Shown one piece after another: positions 1-8,611 of a stretch of DNA of 64,000 nt. The notes under the pieces were generated by a model. The model did no database searches. It saw nothing but the letters and a program-made list of their open reading frames with translations, and was not told the DNA's origin. The DNA is taken from the NCBI RefSeq assembly GCF_019402665.1, contig NZ_VSST01000048.1, positions 1 through 64,000 on the forward strand, read 5' to 3'. Position 1 is the first letter of the stretch, and each line of letters opens with the position of its first letter. Source of the stretch: Bradyrhizobium canariense. GTDB taxonomy: Bacteria; Pseudomonadota; Alphaproteobacteria; Rhizobiales; Xanthobacteraceae. Position numbers and translations under genes: made by a program.

Positions 1-27
1 TCTCCCACAAGGGGCGAGGGTGCAGCG

Positions 28-1473
28 TCAGTGCCGCACTGCGTTCAAATCAACGTCGCCCCGCTTCTCCGCCAGCCTGAACCGCAGCGTGAACTGCGCG
101 CCGCCGCCCGGAAGATTCTCCACCGCAACCGTTGCCGCGTGATCATCCGCCACCGCGCGCACGATCGAGAGCCCGAGGCCGGCGCCGTCGCTGCGCTGGC
201 GGTCGGCGCGCCAGAAGCGGTGGAAGATCAATTCACGCTCGGCTTCCGCAATTCCCGGTCCGCAATCGCGCACGCGCACCGCACCGTTCTCGCTCACATC
301 GACATCGACCGACGTATCCTTTGCCGTGAACTTGATGGCGTTTTCGGCGAGGTTGAAGATCGCGCGCTGGAGCATCATGGAGTTGCCGTGGATCAGCACC
401 GGCGCCTCGGTGCCCCTCAGCGCGATATCCTTGTGCTGCGCGATCGCGAGCGGCGCGATCGAACCGACCACCTCGGCGCAGACTGCGCGCAAATCCGCGG
501 TCTCGCCGGGATCAAGCACCAGCGTGTCGAGCTCGGCGATCTCCAGCAATTGCGCGACAATGCGGCTCATGCCCTCGATATCGGCATGCAGCGCCTGCCT
601 TGCAGCGCCGTCGCCGAGCGTCTCGATCCGCGTGCGCAGGATCGCGAGCGGCGTGCGCAGTTGGTGCGCGGCGTCGGCGGTGAACTGCCGCTGCACCCGA
701 AAGCCGTCCTCGAGGCGGTCGAGCGCCTGGTTGACGGCGGTGACGAGCGGCATGATCTCGCGCGGGATCTGCTCCGTCGGCAGGCGGATGTCGGTGCGCG
801 CCGGGCCGATATTGCTCGCCTCCTCGGAGGCCTTCCACAGCGGCGCGACGGCGCGGCGAAAGATGATGATGTCGATGGCGAGCAGGACCAGCAGGATCGG
901 AATCGTGATCCACCCGACCCGCCGGAAGAAGTTCGAGACAATGTCATCGATGATGACGTCGCGGTGCGCGAGGTCCTCCGCGACGCGAATGCGCATCACC
1001 TTGCCGTCGATGATGCGAGTGACGCCGGCGCCGGAAATCGTTTCGGAGAGCGGCGGAGGCGCGGCCGTGGCAGTGCCGGTCTTGCGCCGCGACGAGAACA
1101 GCAGATTCCCCTCGGCATCGCGAATGTCGTACTGGTAGCGGCCATAGGCTTCCGAATAAAGGCCCTTGAGACTGTCCGGCAGGTTGAACGTCAACAGCCC
1201 GTCGGGCTGGGCGACGATGCGCTCGGCCAACACCTCGGCCTGCGCGCGCATGGCATCGCGATGCAACTGGTCGATCTCGGAATTGAGCAGCCAGAACAGC
1301 ACCAGCGGCAGGAAGATCGCGACCACCGCGACCGCCACGATGTGCAGGAACACGATGCGCCAGATTAGCGATTTGAACGTTGGCGACCTCGCATGGATTC
1401 CGGCGCGGAATCCGGCGTGAGATCCGATCCGGGCCACGCTATTTCTCCTCGGCCATAAGATAGCCGACGCCAC
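28..1473 (-). CDS. Two-component sensor histidine kinase (TctE/EnvZ-like)
   Basis: Inner-membrane histidine kinase of about 481 residues. Two membrane segments are visible, at about residues 36-63 and 188-206, and they enclose a periplasmic sensor region of roughly 120 residues. A HAMP-like linker and a HisKA helix follow, with the phospho-accepting His near residue 270 (motif AAHQLRTPL). The ATPase domain has the N box (NLAENAIKF), the G1 box (DCGPG) and the G2 box (GAGLGLSIV). It lies directly downstream of, and overlaps by about 35 bases, the response regulator on the same strand, so the two form an operon and very probably a cognate pair. The signal is unknown. The overall build recalls TctE/QseC-type sensors, but no transporter next to it supports a substrate. 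The first about 30 residues may be an over-extension. Confidence 0.93.
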   Translation of the reverse strand: MASAILWPRRNSVARIGSHAGFRAGIHARSPTFKSLIWRIVFLHIVAVAVVAIFLPLVLFWLLNSEIDQLHRDAMRAQAEVLAERIVAQPDGLLTFNLPDSLKGLYSEAYGRYQYDIRDAEGNLLFSSRRKTGTATAAPPPLSETISGAGVTRIIDGKVMRIRVAEDLAHRDVIIDDIVSNFFRRVGWITIPILLVLLAIDIIIFRRAVAPLWKASEEASNIGPARTDIRLPTEQIPREIMPLVTAVNQALDRLEDGFRVQRQFTADAAHQLRTPLAILRTRIETLGDGAARQALHADIEGMSRIVAQLLEIAELDTLVLDPGETADLRAVCAEVVGSIAPLAIAQHKDIALRGTEAPVLIHGNSMMLQRAIFNLAENAIKFTAKDTSVDVDVSENGAVRVRDCGPGIAEAERELIFHRFWRADRQRSDGAGLGLSIVRAVADDHAATVAVENLPGGGAQFTLRFRLAEKRGDVDLNAVRH

Positions 1474-2113
1474 GGATGGTGTGGATCACGACCTTGGCGC
1501 CGTGCTCGGCGAGCTGCTTGCGCAACCGCGAGACGTAGACCTCGACCGCATTGGAGGCGACTTCGCCGTCGAGACCGAAGATGTGGTCCTCGACGTTCTT
1601 CTTCGGCACCACCCTGCCCTGCCGGCGCAGCAGGATCTCAAGCACCGAGGTCTCGCGCGCGGAGATGATGCGCGGCTGGTCGTCGACGAAGATCTGACGG
1701 CTTTCGGTGTCATAGACGAGGTTGGCGAGGCGCAGCGAGCGGCCGAGCAACTGGCCCGGACGGCGCAGGATCGCCTCCAGCCGCGCCACCAGTTCCTCCA
1801 TCGCGAACGGTTTGGCGAGATAGTCGTCGGCGCCGCTGCGCAGGCCGCTGACGCGGTCCTGCAAGCCGCCGCGCGCGGTCAGCACCAGCACCGGCAAAGG
1901 CTCCATCTGCCGGCGCAGCTCGCGCAGCACCGACAGGCCATCGCCGTCGGGTAGTCCGAGGTCCAGGATCATCGCGGCATAGCTGACACTGCTCACGGCT
2001 TCGCGCGCCTCGGCGGCGCTGCCGACGATGTCGCTCTCATAGCCGGCCGCCGACAGCCCGCCGGCAACGAGCCGTGACAGCTCGGCATTGTCCTCGACGA
2101 TCAGAAGGCGCAT
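1439..2113 (-). CDS. OmpR/PhoB-family response regulator (TctD/QseB-like)
   Basis: Winged-helix response regulator of 224 residues. The receiver domain (about residues 1-115) has the acidic pair near residue 8 (VEDN), the phospho-acceptor Asp51 (ILDLGLPDGDG) and the conserved Lys in LAKPF near residue 101. The C-terminal OmpR-type DNA-binding domain includes VEVYVSRLRKQL and ends with the usual TIRGVGYLM hairpin. It is the first gene of an operon with the histidine kinase that overlaps its 3' end and should take phosphate from that kinase to act as a transcription regulator. The target genes are not evident from the window. Confidence 0.95.
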   Translation of the reverse strand: MRLLIVEDNAELSRLVAGGLSAAGYESDIVGSAAEAREAVSSVSYAAMILDLGLPDGDGLSVLRELRRQMEPLPVLVLTARGGLQDRVSGLRSGADDYLAKPFAMEELVARLEAILRRPGQLLGRSLRLANLVYDTESRQIFVDDQPRIISARETSVLEILLRRQGRVVPKKNVEDHIFGLDGEVASNAVEVYVSRLRKQLAEHGAKVVIHTIRGVGYLMAEEK

Positions 2114-2423
2114 CGCATTTTCCCGCGGGAAGTTCCGGTATCACCGCACGGCTCGCGCCGCATCTTCGCTGTCTTCCACCATCCGGGACATCTCGGCCAG
2201 CGAAAAAGCACTTCCCGGCGGGGCGCCGCTCCCTTCCGTCAGGTTCCTGTAAGCCAATCAGGGCACCTGCGGATGAGGTCGCGGATGGCGCGGACGTTTG
2301 CCCCCTTGGGCCCCGCCGCCGGCGCCGCATCGATCCTGCCAAGGAACGAACACCCCGGCGAACCGTTCAACTCAGCTGCAACATTTCTCATTTGATGGGG
2401 CGTCGTGCAGACCACCTAAGGTA

Positions 2424-3476
2424 ATGCACATGCGCCTTGCACGACGAACACGTTCCAGCTCCCTTCTATCCGATTGCCTGGCCGCCATCACGCGACATCC
2501 GGGCGCCGCCGCGTTTGCTGCCGCAGGTACCTTCATCGCGGCTAGCGCAATCATAAACCGGCGGCTCGCGAACAAAGCGCAACGCGATAATCCTCCGCAG
2601 GGTCGGTTCATCGATATCGATGGCGTTCGCCTGCACTATTTGGAACGCGGCAGGGGCAAGCCGCTGGTTTTGTTTCACGGCAATGGCAGCCTGGTCCAGG
2701 ATTTCGACGCGAGTGGATTGATCGATCTCGCAGCCGAAAACTACAGGGTCATCGTGTTCGATCGTCCCGGATTTGGGCATAGCTCGCGGCCGAGGCACGT
2801 CGTCTGGACCCCGGATGCCCAGGCGGACCTGTTCAAGAAGGCGCTCGATCAGCTCGGCGTCTCTCAAGCGATTGTCCTTGGCCATTCGTGGGGCGCGTCG
2901 GTTGCGGTTGCGCTGGCGACAAGACATCCTTCGGTCGTGCAGGCTCTCGTGCTGGCCTCGGGCTATTATTTCCCGACGCCCCGCTCGGACAGCGCCGCGT
3001 CAGTGCTGTCCGCCCTACCGGTGCTCGGGGACCTCATCAGCTCCACGATTTCGCCGCTAGCCGGTCGGATGATGTGGCCCGCGACGTTGCGCAAGTTGTT
3101 TGGGCCCCGGCCGGTCCCGGCCAAGTTCGCGGGCTTTCCGAAAGAAATGGCGCTGCGTCCATCACAGATGCGGGCCGCAGCGGCCGAAGCGACGATGTTG
3201 GTCCCCGCCGCATTCTCAGGCGCGAAGGCTTACGCTGAACTCAAGATGCCGACGATCATTATCGCGGGTCAGGGCGACCGTATGATCGATATCAAGCAGT
3301 CGGTCAGGCTGCATGGCGAGATCAAGCAGAGCAAATTGCGCCGGATCGACGGAGCGGGTCACATGATTCATCATTCCGCAACCGCGGACGTGATGGCGGC
3401 GATCGACGAAGCTGCTGCCGAGGCCGTGTTGATTCATGGAAGGGAAGACTCAGGCGTTTCGCGAAGCAACGCGTAA
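2424..3476 (+). CDS. Alpha/beta hydrolase
   Basis: Alpha/beta-hydrolase-fold enzyme. It has the oxyanion HGN motif (LVLFHGNGS), the nucleophile elbow GHSWGAS, an acid in GQGDRMI and the catalytic His in GAGHMIHH, so the Ser-Asp-His triad is complete. The ATG at 2424 or the one at 2430 is preferred because an AAGG ribosome-binding sequence lies at about 2418-2421; a longer reading frame from 2298 has no such site. A hydrophobic stretch near the N terminus (HPGAAAFAAAGTFIAASAII) suggests a membrane anchor or signal segment. The gene is divergent from the two-component operon. The substrate cannot be inferred; haloalkane dehalogenase, epoxide hydrolase and esterase relatives share this pattern. 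Confidence 0.9.
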   Translation: MHMRLARRTRSSSLLSDCLAAITRHPGAAAFAAAGTFIAASAIINRRLANKAQRDNPPQGRFIDIDGVRLHYLERGRGKPLVLFHGNGSLVQDFDASGLIDLAAENYRVIVFDRPGFGHSSRPRHVVWTPDAQADLFKKALDQLGVSQAIVLGHSWGASVAVALATRHPSVVQALVLASGYYFPTPRSDSAASVLSALPVLGDLISSTISPLAGRMMWPATLRKLFGPRPVPAKFAGFPKEMALRPSQMRAAAAEATMLVPAAFSGAKAYAELKMPTIIIAGQGDRMIDIKQSVRLHGEIKQSKLRRIDGAGHMIHHSATADVMAAIDEAAAEAVLIHGREDSGVSRSNA

Positions 3477-3684
3477 TCGCTCACCAACAACGCCGCTGAT
3501 GGCCGCCGGCGAACCTCATGGGTCGTTCGCGGAGGATCGCTTCTGAGCCAACTCGGGCGCGGGACCAGGCTTCAACCCGCCCTTTCGATAGAACCGAGAC
3601 CTTTTCGCCCGGGTATGGTATCTGTCGATCACCGGTCGGCAGGGGGGGGCCGATTTGGCCGGAAATGCAGGAAAGCAAAGCGCA

Positions 3685-4686
3685 ATGTGTGCTAGCCAGG
3701 TGACGATGCCGTTGTGGCACGAAAGGCACCTCCGGGCTGCCACTCGCGCGGCCGGTGTCGCTCTATGGTCGTGGAACGTTGATACCGACGCCATCACCAT
3801 GGATGAACCCGCGTACGACCTTTGGGAGGTGCCCAAGGGCGAGCAGAAAATTACGTTCGAGATACTGTCCAAAAACATCCACCCCGCCGATCTCGAGAGG
3901 GTGAGATCGGCATTTGCCGCTACTCGCGCAGTCGTCGGCTCCTACGAAATAGATTTTCGTATTCTAACCGGAAGCGATATCCGTTGGATCTCCGCTCGGG
4001 GCCAAGGCGACGACGCCGACATCGCGGATCGAACCATGTTCGGTATTTTCCTGGATGTAACCCAACGCAAGCAAGCTGAGGAAGCCAACGAGCTGCTGGC
4101 GGGCGAGATGAGTCACCGGCTGAAAAACCTTCTCACCATCGCAACGGCGCTGACTCAAATGAGCTCACGCTCGGCAACATCAAAAGAAGATATGGCCCAT
4201 GAGCTGACCAGCCGCCTGATCGCTCTTGGACGTGCTCAGGACCTTGTTCGCCCGGTACCAGGACGAAATCGAGAGGGGACGCTTCTTGGAGACCTCATCT
4301 CTGTTCTGCTTGCTCCGTACGATGAAACGGGAGCCAGCGTTCGTATTCGCGTCTCGGTCCCCAAGATGAACGTGGGAGAGACTTCCAGCACAGCGCTCGC
4401 CTTGGTAATGCATGAACTGGCAACCAACTCTGCGAAATACGGTGCGCTGTCGCTTTCAAGTGGTACCCTGGACGTGTCGTGCAACGCCCACGAGGACGAG
4501 GTCGTGGTCAAGTGGACGGAACGGGGCGGTCCTCCCGTTGTCGCTCCAACAAAGCTCGAAGGCTTTGGAAGCAAGTTGGTGCACCGAAGTATGGCCGCCC
4601 AGCTTGGCGGGGCTATAACTTTTGACTGGTCGGATGAGGGTGTGGTGGTCATCCTGCGCATGAGCAAAGACCGTCTTGCGAATTGA
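3685..4686 (+). CDS. PAS-domain HWE-family sensor histidine kinase
   Basis: Soluble sensor kinase with an N-terminal PAS fold (about residues 15-125, with the Trp-rich start VALWSWNVDTD and the PAC end GIFLDVTQRKQAEE). The C-terminal kinase has HWE-family hallmarks: the phospho-accepting motif SHRLKNLL, an N box written HELATNSAKYGAL, and the diagnostic WTERGG. No membrane segments are seen. HWE kinases are common in alphaproteobacteria and often serve light or general-stress signalling; the input here is unknown. No response regulator is adjacent, so it is probably an orphan. The frame is open from a TTG at 3655. ATG codons at 3685 and 3706 are alternatives, the latter with an AGGTG close upstream, so the start is uncertain by about 20 codons. 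Confidence 0.9.
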   Translation: MCASQVTMPLWHERHLRAATRAAGVALWSWNVDTDAITMDEPAYDLWEVPKGEQKITFEILSKNIHPADLERVRSAFAATRAVVGSYEIDFRILTGSDIRWISARGQGDDADIADRTMFGIFLDVTQRKQAEEANELLAGEMSHRLKNLLTIATALTQMSSRSATSKEDMAHELTSRLIALGRAQDLVRPVPGRNREGTLLGDLISVLLAPYDETGASVRIRVSVPKMNVGETSSTALALVMHELATNSAKYGALSLSSGTLDVSCNAHEDEVVVKWTERGGPPVVAPTKLEGFGSKLVHRSMAAQLGGAITFDWSDEGVVVILRMSKDRLAN

Positions 4687-4737
4687 TGTTCAGCTGATTT
4701 CCCGCGCACAGTCCTGTCATCCGTCTGCGATTGGCCC

Positions 4738-5088
4738 TTACCTTTTCTTCGTACGACGCTCCTGAAAGGCGGCTCTGAGTTCGGCCAGTTCATCGCTTGT
4801 CGCTCCCAATCCCGCATCGGCACGGCTTGCAGGTAAATCCTTGTAAGCAATCGGCTGATCAAATTGGCTCGCCGTGAAGTCATACCGCCGGCCTTTGATG
4901 CGATTGTAAAAATGGTCGCCGGCAGGCAGCGGCATCTTCAGCATGTCGCCGCCGAAGAGCTCGTGGATCAGCAGCGAGGTGACGTTGCATTGTCCTGCCG
5001 CCGGATTGCTCGCCGTCCATTGACTGGCCGTTGCCAACGACCAGGCCTTGCGCAGCGCGCTTTGAACCTCATCGGGATCGAAGCTCAT
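4738..5088 (-). CDS. YunG-like family protein
   Basis: Small soluble protein of about 116 residues with the pattern of the YunG family: a Trp-containing N-terminal helix (ALRKAWSLATASQW), a central GQCNVTSLLIHELFGGDML segment with an invariant-looking Cys, then HFYNRIKGRRYDFTASQFD. The Cys and the downstream His and Asp resemble a papain-like arrangement, but no function is established for the family and none is claimed here. Of two adjacent ATGs (5091 and 5088) the second is better spaced from a GGGGTG sequence. The gene is convergent with the HWE kinase. Confidence 0.7.
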   Translation of the reverse strand: MSFDPDEVQSALRKAWSLATASQWTASNPAAGQCNVTSLLIHELFGGDMLKMPLPAGDHFYNRIKGRRYDFTASQFDQPIAYKDLPASRADAGLGATSDELAELRAAFQERRTKKR

Positions 5089-5109
5089 CATCACCCCACG
5101 GAGCGGCAC

Positions 5110-5429
5110 CGAGGTAGCAATTTCGGATTATGCGATAATACCTTTATGCTCCTGTTTTGCCCGACGAGTCAAATGGCCCTCGCTGAAACATTCGCTTGGT
5201 CCGCCTGGGCTCACCCCGCTTTTGCGCTTAAAATGCGAAGTTCCCATCCACCGCGCGATGCTTGGGCCTGCCTGCCAATTAGCTCCATCGCATCAAGCGC
5301 TTGGCTGCACGCGCAGCGCCTTGTCCTCTCACCCCTCGTCTACTGTGCATGGGGTTGTTTTTCAGATTTTTTGTTGGACGCCCCACCCGTACCCCGGCGA
5401 CAACGCCGCTCCGCAGCCTCGTCCCAAAG
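5110..5429. other. Intergenic stretch without a supported gene
   Basis: About 320 bases between the promoter side of the YunG-like gene and the terminator of the TRAP binding-protein gene. Open frames here show no conserved-looking protein pattern. The segment should hold the promoter of the YunG-like gene. Nothing else is recognised. Confidence 0.5.
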
Positions 5430-5462
5430 AAAAAGCCCGGCCTCGCGAACGAGACCGGGCCT
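5430..5462 (-). terminator. Rho-independent terminator of the TRAP binding-protein gene
   Basis: Read on the minus strand, an 11-base GC-rich stem (AGGCCCGGTCT-type arm pairing with the AGGCCGGGCT-type arm, loop around CGTTCGCG) is followed at once by a run of five T. It starts about 25 bases past the stop codon of the binding-protein gene at 5487, the classic position for an intrinsic terminator. Confidence 0.9.
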
Positions 5463-5486
5463 GTCGTCTTGCGGCTTATTCGAAGA

Positions 5487-6578
5487 TCAACCGCGAGTGC
5501 GCGAGCGGATCATGAAGCTGTCGTAGGTGTATTCGGCAACCTGCCACCACAGATACTCGTCGGAGCGGTAGGCCTGCATGGCGTCGATCGACTTCTTGAA
5601 GTCGGGGTTCTTGGCCGAGATCTCGCCCCACAATTCGTTGGTCGCCTTGAGACAGGCTTCCAGAACTTCGTTGGTGAACGGGCGAAGCTGCGTTCCGCCG
5701 GCGACCAGACGCTTCAGGGCGCCGGGGTTCACCATGTCGTAGCGCGCGGCCATCCAGGTGTTGGTGTTGACGGTCGCGTTGGTGAGGATCGCCTGGTAGT
5801 TCTTCGGCAGCTCGTTCCACTTGTCGATGTTGGCGAAGGCGTGAACGGTCGGACCACCTTCCCAGAAACCCGGGTAGTAATAGTACTTGGCGACCTTGGC
5901 GAAGCCGAGCTTCTCGTCATCGTAGGGACCGACCCATTCGGCCGCGTCGATGGTGCCCTTCTCGAGCGACGGATAGATGTCGCCGCCGGCGAGCTGCTGC
6001 GGCACCACGCCGACCTTCTGGAGCACCTGGCCGGCAATGCCGCCAATGCGCATCTTGAGGCCCGAGAGGTCGGCAACGGTCTTGATCTCCTTGCGGAACC
6101 AGCCGCCCATCTGGGTGCCGGTGTTGCCGCAGGGGAAGCCCACCACGTTCGTCTTCTTGAAGAACTCGTTGGCGAGTTCGTTGCCGCCGCCCTGGTACAG
6201 CCAGGAATTCTGCTGGCGTGCGTTCAGGCCGAAAGGCACCGATGCGAAGATCGCGAAGGTCGGGTCTTTGCCGACGTAATAATACGACACCGTGTGGCAC
6301 ATCTCGACGGTGCCCTTCTGCGTCGCATCCAGCGCCTGCAGGCCCGGGACGATTTCACCCGCCTGGAAGACCTGGATCTGAAACTTGTTGTCGGTCATCT
6401 CGGCGACGTACTTCGCCATCTGCTCGGCACCGCCATAGATGGTGTCGAGCGACTTCGGGAAGCTCGATGTCAGGCGCCACTTGATCTCGGGCGAGGACTG
6501 CGCGATCGCCGGCGAGGCCACCGCGGCGGTCGCCGCCGCGCCGGCTGCCGACACTTTCAGAAAATCACGACGCTTCAT
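5487..6578 (-). CDS. takP: TRAP transporter substrate-binding protein, TakP-like (2-oxo acid)
   Basis: Periplasmic binding protein of 363 residues. It begins with a Tat signal (MKRRDFLKV) and an AxA cleavage region near residue 27. The mature part closely follows, from memory, the pattern of Rhodobacter sphaeroides TakP, which binds pyruvate and other 2-oxo acids with a cation: WRLTSSFPKSLDTIYGGAE, GDIYPSLEKGTIDAAEWVGP and YYYYPGFWEGGP are shared blocks. The ligand-binding Arg expected in the LKMRIGG block is present. It would deliver its ligand to a DctQ/DctM membrane pair, but no such genes flank it, so this is an orphan binding protein in the window, ending in its own terminator. The ligand is inferred from family resemblance only. 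Confidence 0.92.
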   Translation of the reverse strand: MKRRDFLKVSAAGAAATAAVASPAIAQSSPEIKWRLTSSFPKSLDTIYGGAEQMAKYVAEMTDNKFQIQVFQAGEIVPGLQALDATQKGTVEMCHTVSYYYVGKDPTFAIFASVPFGLNARQQNSWLYQGGGNELANEFFKKTNVVGFPCGNTGTQMGGWFRKEIKTVADLSGLKMRIGGIAGQVLQKVGVVPQQLAGGDIYPSLEKGTIDAAEWVGPYDDEKLGFAKVAKYYYYPGFWEGGPTVHAFANIDKWNELPKNYQAILTNATVNTNTWMAARYDMVNPGALKRLVAGGTQLRPFTNEVLEACLKATNELWGEISAKNPDFKKSIDAMQAYRSDEYLWWQVAEYTYDSFMIRSRTRG

Positions 6579-6795
6579 CTTCAGTCTCTCCTTGTTGGGG
6601 CGTTTCCCCTAACTTCCTCTTTGCTGCCGCTCATTCCGGCGACGCGTTCTTGGGCCGCGTCGAACCGAAGGGGCTTGACTGCCGTGGGCCTTTAACACGG
6701 AAGCCCCGCTTTCGAAACGCGACATTGGCATGACAGGGCTCTACGAAAGTCGCATGTCCCCAGGCTATTGCTTTGAAGGGATGGGCTTGATCCGC

Positions 6796-7938
6796 TCAGG
6801 CGGCGGCGATGACGCCCTTGAGCTGGCCCCGAACCTGTCCCGCGATGGCGCGGTAGATCGCCGCATGGGGACCGTCCGGCTCGCTGTCGACCACGGGCGT
6901 GCCGGCATCGGAGGTGGCGCGAATCGCCATGTGCAGGGGGACCTCGCCCAGGAACGGTACCCCGAGCTTCTCGGCCTCGTGACGCGCGCCGCCATGGCCG
7001 AAAATGTCGGATTTGGTGCCGCATTGCGGGCACTGGAAATAGCTCATGTTCTCGACGATACCGAGTACGGGCACGTTGACCTTCTTGAACATCGCAAGCC
7101 CCCGCCTTGCGTCGATCAGCGACAGGTCCTGCGGGGTCGAGACGATCACGGCGCCTTTCAAAGGGACGTTCTGCGCCAGCGTGAGCTGGGCATCGCCGGT
7201 CCCTGGCGGCATGTCGACGACGAGGACGTCGAGCTGCCCCCATGCGACGTCGCGCAACATCTGCGTCACCGCCGACATCACCATCGGCCCGCGCCAGATC
7301 ATCGCCGTCTCTTCCTCCACCAGGAAGCCGATCGACATGATGGCCAGGCCAAAGCGCCTGAGCGGAATCATCTTGCGGTCGCCATCCAGCTCCGGCTTCT
7401 CATGCAGGCCCGTCAGCCGCGGCACCGAGGGGCCGTAGATGTCGGCATCGAGCAGCCCGACCTTGAGGCCCAGATCGCGCAGGCCCAGCGCAAGATTGAG
7501 AGCAGTGGTGGACTTGCCGACGCCGCCCTTGCCCGAGGCAACCGCGATCACGGCCGCGACGCCCGGAATCTCGGACTGCCGCGCCATCGGCGATTGGGCG
7601 CCGCCCTGCGGCGGCGGCTTGTGGGCATGGACCGGCTGCACGCCTGGCGTACCGCGGCTGGGAGTTGGCGGCGGTGGCGGCGCCGCGCCGGCCTTGCGCT
7701 CGGCGGTCAGCGCCACCATGACGGTGGTGACGCCGGGAATGGCCCGCACCGCGGCCTCGGCCTCGGCCCGGACGGATTCCCAGGCGCGCGCCTCGGCGGC
7801 ATCGACATTGATCGAGAAGAACACCTTGCCGTCGGCCGCGCTGATCGCGCTCAGCACATTGGCATTGGTGAGCGCGACCCCGCGCGGCGACTTGATCCTG
7901 GCGAGGCTGTCGAGAACCTGTTGCTGCGTCACGCTCAA
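6796..7938 (-). CDS. apbC: Mrp/ApbC-family Fe-S cluster carrier ATPase
   Basis: P-loop ATPase of about 380 residues that carries and transfers Fe-S clusters to apoproteins in the cytosol. The N-terminal MIP18/DUF59-type domain (about residues 1-90) is followed by a Pro/Gly-rich linker and the Mrp ATPase domain, with the deviant Walker A GKGGVGKST, then DADIYGPSVPRL and the paired Cys of FQCPQCG that bind the bridging cluster. The frame is open from an ATG at 7959, but that ATG overlaps a GGAG ribosome-binding site. A TTG at 7938 sits about 7 bases beyond the GGAG and gives the expected N terminus (SVTQQQVLDSL), so TTG is taken as the start. It is a single gene running the same way as the TRAP gene. 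Confidence 0.93.
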   Translation of the reverse strand: MSVTQQQVLDSLARIKSPRGVALTNANVLSAISAADGKVFFSINVDAAEARAWESVRAEAEAAVRAIPGVTTVMVALTAERKAGAAPPPPPTPSRGTPGVQPVHAHKPPPQGGAQSPMARQSEIPGVAAVIAVASGKGGVGKSTTALNLALGLRDLGLKVGLLDADIYGPSVPRLTGLHEKPELDGDRKMIPLRRFGLAIMSIGFLVEEETAMIWRGPMVMSAVTQMLRDVAWGQLDVLVVDMPPGTGDAQLTLAQNVPLKGAVIVSTPQDLSLIDARRGLAMFKKVNVPVLGIVENMSYFQCPQCGTKSDIFGHGGARHEAEKLGVPFLGEVPLHMAIRATSDAGTPVVDSEPDGPHAAIYRAIAGQVRGQLKGVIAAA

Positions 7939-7991
7939 AGCGCATCTCCTAGAATTCAAGATGCCCCATTAGAGCGGAAACGCCCAAAAGG

Positions 7992-8429
7992 CTACTGCCT
8001 GCCGATATCGTCAGCCATCTCGGCGGGCGCGGCGCCCTGCTCCAGGGCCGCTTCGTAGTTCAGCTCGATCATGACCCCGTTCGGGTCATGGACGAAGATC
8101 TGCCAGAGTTCGCCGCCGGGCACCTGGCGGGAGTCGAACTTCATCCCCTTTGAGGCCAGCCGCTGTTTCATGCCGTCAAAGCCGCGGCTGGCGAAGGCGA
8201 CGTGGTGGACAACGCCGGAATCCGGCTTTTGTGGCTCGGCAGTCGGAGAAATATCGACCAGGTGCACCACCGGTTTACCCTCGCTGTACATCCAGGCGCC
8301 GGGGAAGGCGAAATTCGGCCGGGGGCCTTTTTCCAGGCCCAGCACGTCCTCGTAGAAGCGGGCGGTCTCGGCCAGATTCCGGGTCCGGATGTTGAAATGA
8401 TCGAGCACGCCCACGCTTACGCCGCCCAT
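7992..8429 (-). CDS. VOC-family (glyoxalase/bleomycin-resistance) protein
   Basis: Vicinal-oxygen-chelate fold protein of about 145 residues. Two beta-alpha-beta-beta-beta units are recognisable: the first begins LDHFNIRTRNL with ARFYEDVLGLEKG, the second begins GVVHHVAFASRG and ends FVHDPNGVMIELNYE. Metal ligands expected for the fold are the early His of LDHFNI, the His of VVHHVAF and the Glu of MIELNY. The ATG at 8429 is chosen because GGAGC lies 7 bases upstream; a longer frame from 8489 is probably over-extended. The substrate is unknown; dioxygenases, lyases and isomerases share this pattern. Confidence 0.88.
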   Translation of the reverse strand: MGGVSVGVLDHFNIRTRNLAETARFYEDVLGLEKGPRPNFAFPGAWMYSEGKPVVHLVDISPTAEPQKPDSGVVHHVAFASRGFDGMKQRLASKGMKFDSRQVPGGELWQIFVHDPNGVMIELNYEAALEQGAAPAEMADDIGRQ

Positions 8430-8611
8430 GCCTTCGCTCCATTTTTTTGAAGTCCTTAAGTCCGCCATCCTAACACAGGCAGGGGCCAAACGAAGCCGTT
8501 GCCCTCCGGCCTCAAGGGTTTATGGTGCGGCCGATCTGCCGCAATGGCGGAACCGGACGGCCCTCGCCCGGCAAGAACCGTAAAACCCAAACTACGGACA
8601 AGGTACCACAG

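Noticed and set aside
31..1368. Long plus-strand open frame opposite the first histidine kinase
   Set aside because: It is the antisense shadow of the kinase: composition is Arg/His/Asp-rich with no fold pattern, while the minus strand holds a complete kinase.
5301..6695. Plus-strand open frame of more than 460 codons over the TRAP gene
   Set aside because: Antisense to a full-length TakP-like protein, and it includes the terminator; high GC makes such shadows common.
6730..8058. Plus-strand frame of 442 codons over the Mrp gene
   Set aside because: Antisense to a clear Mrp/ApbC ATPase; no motif of its own.
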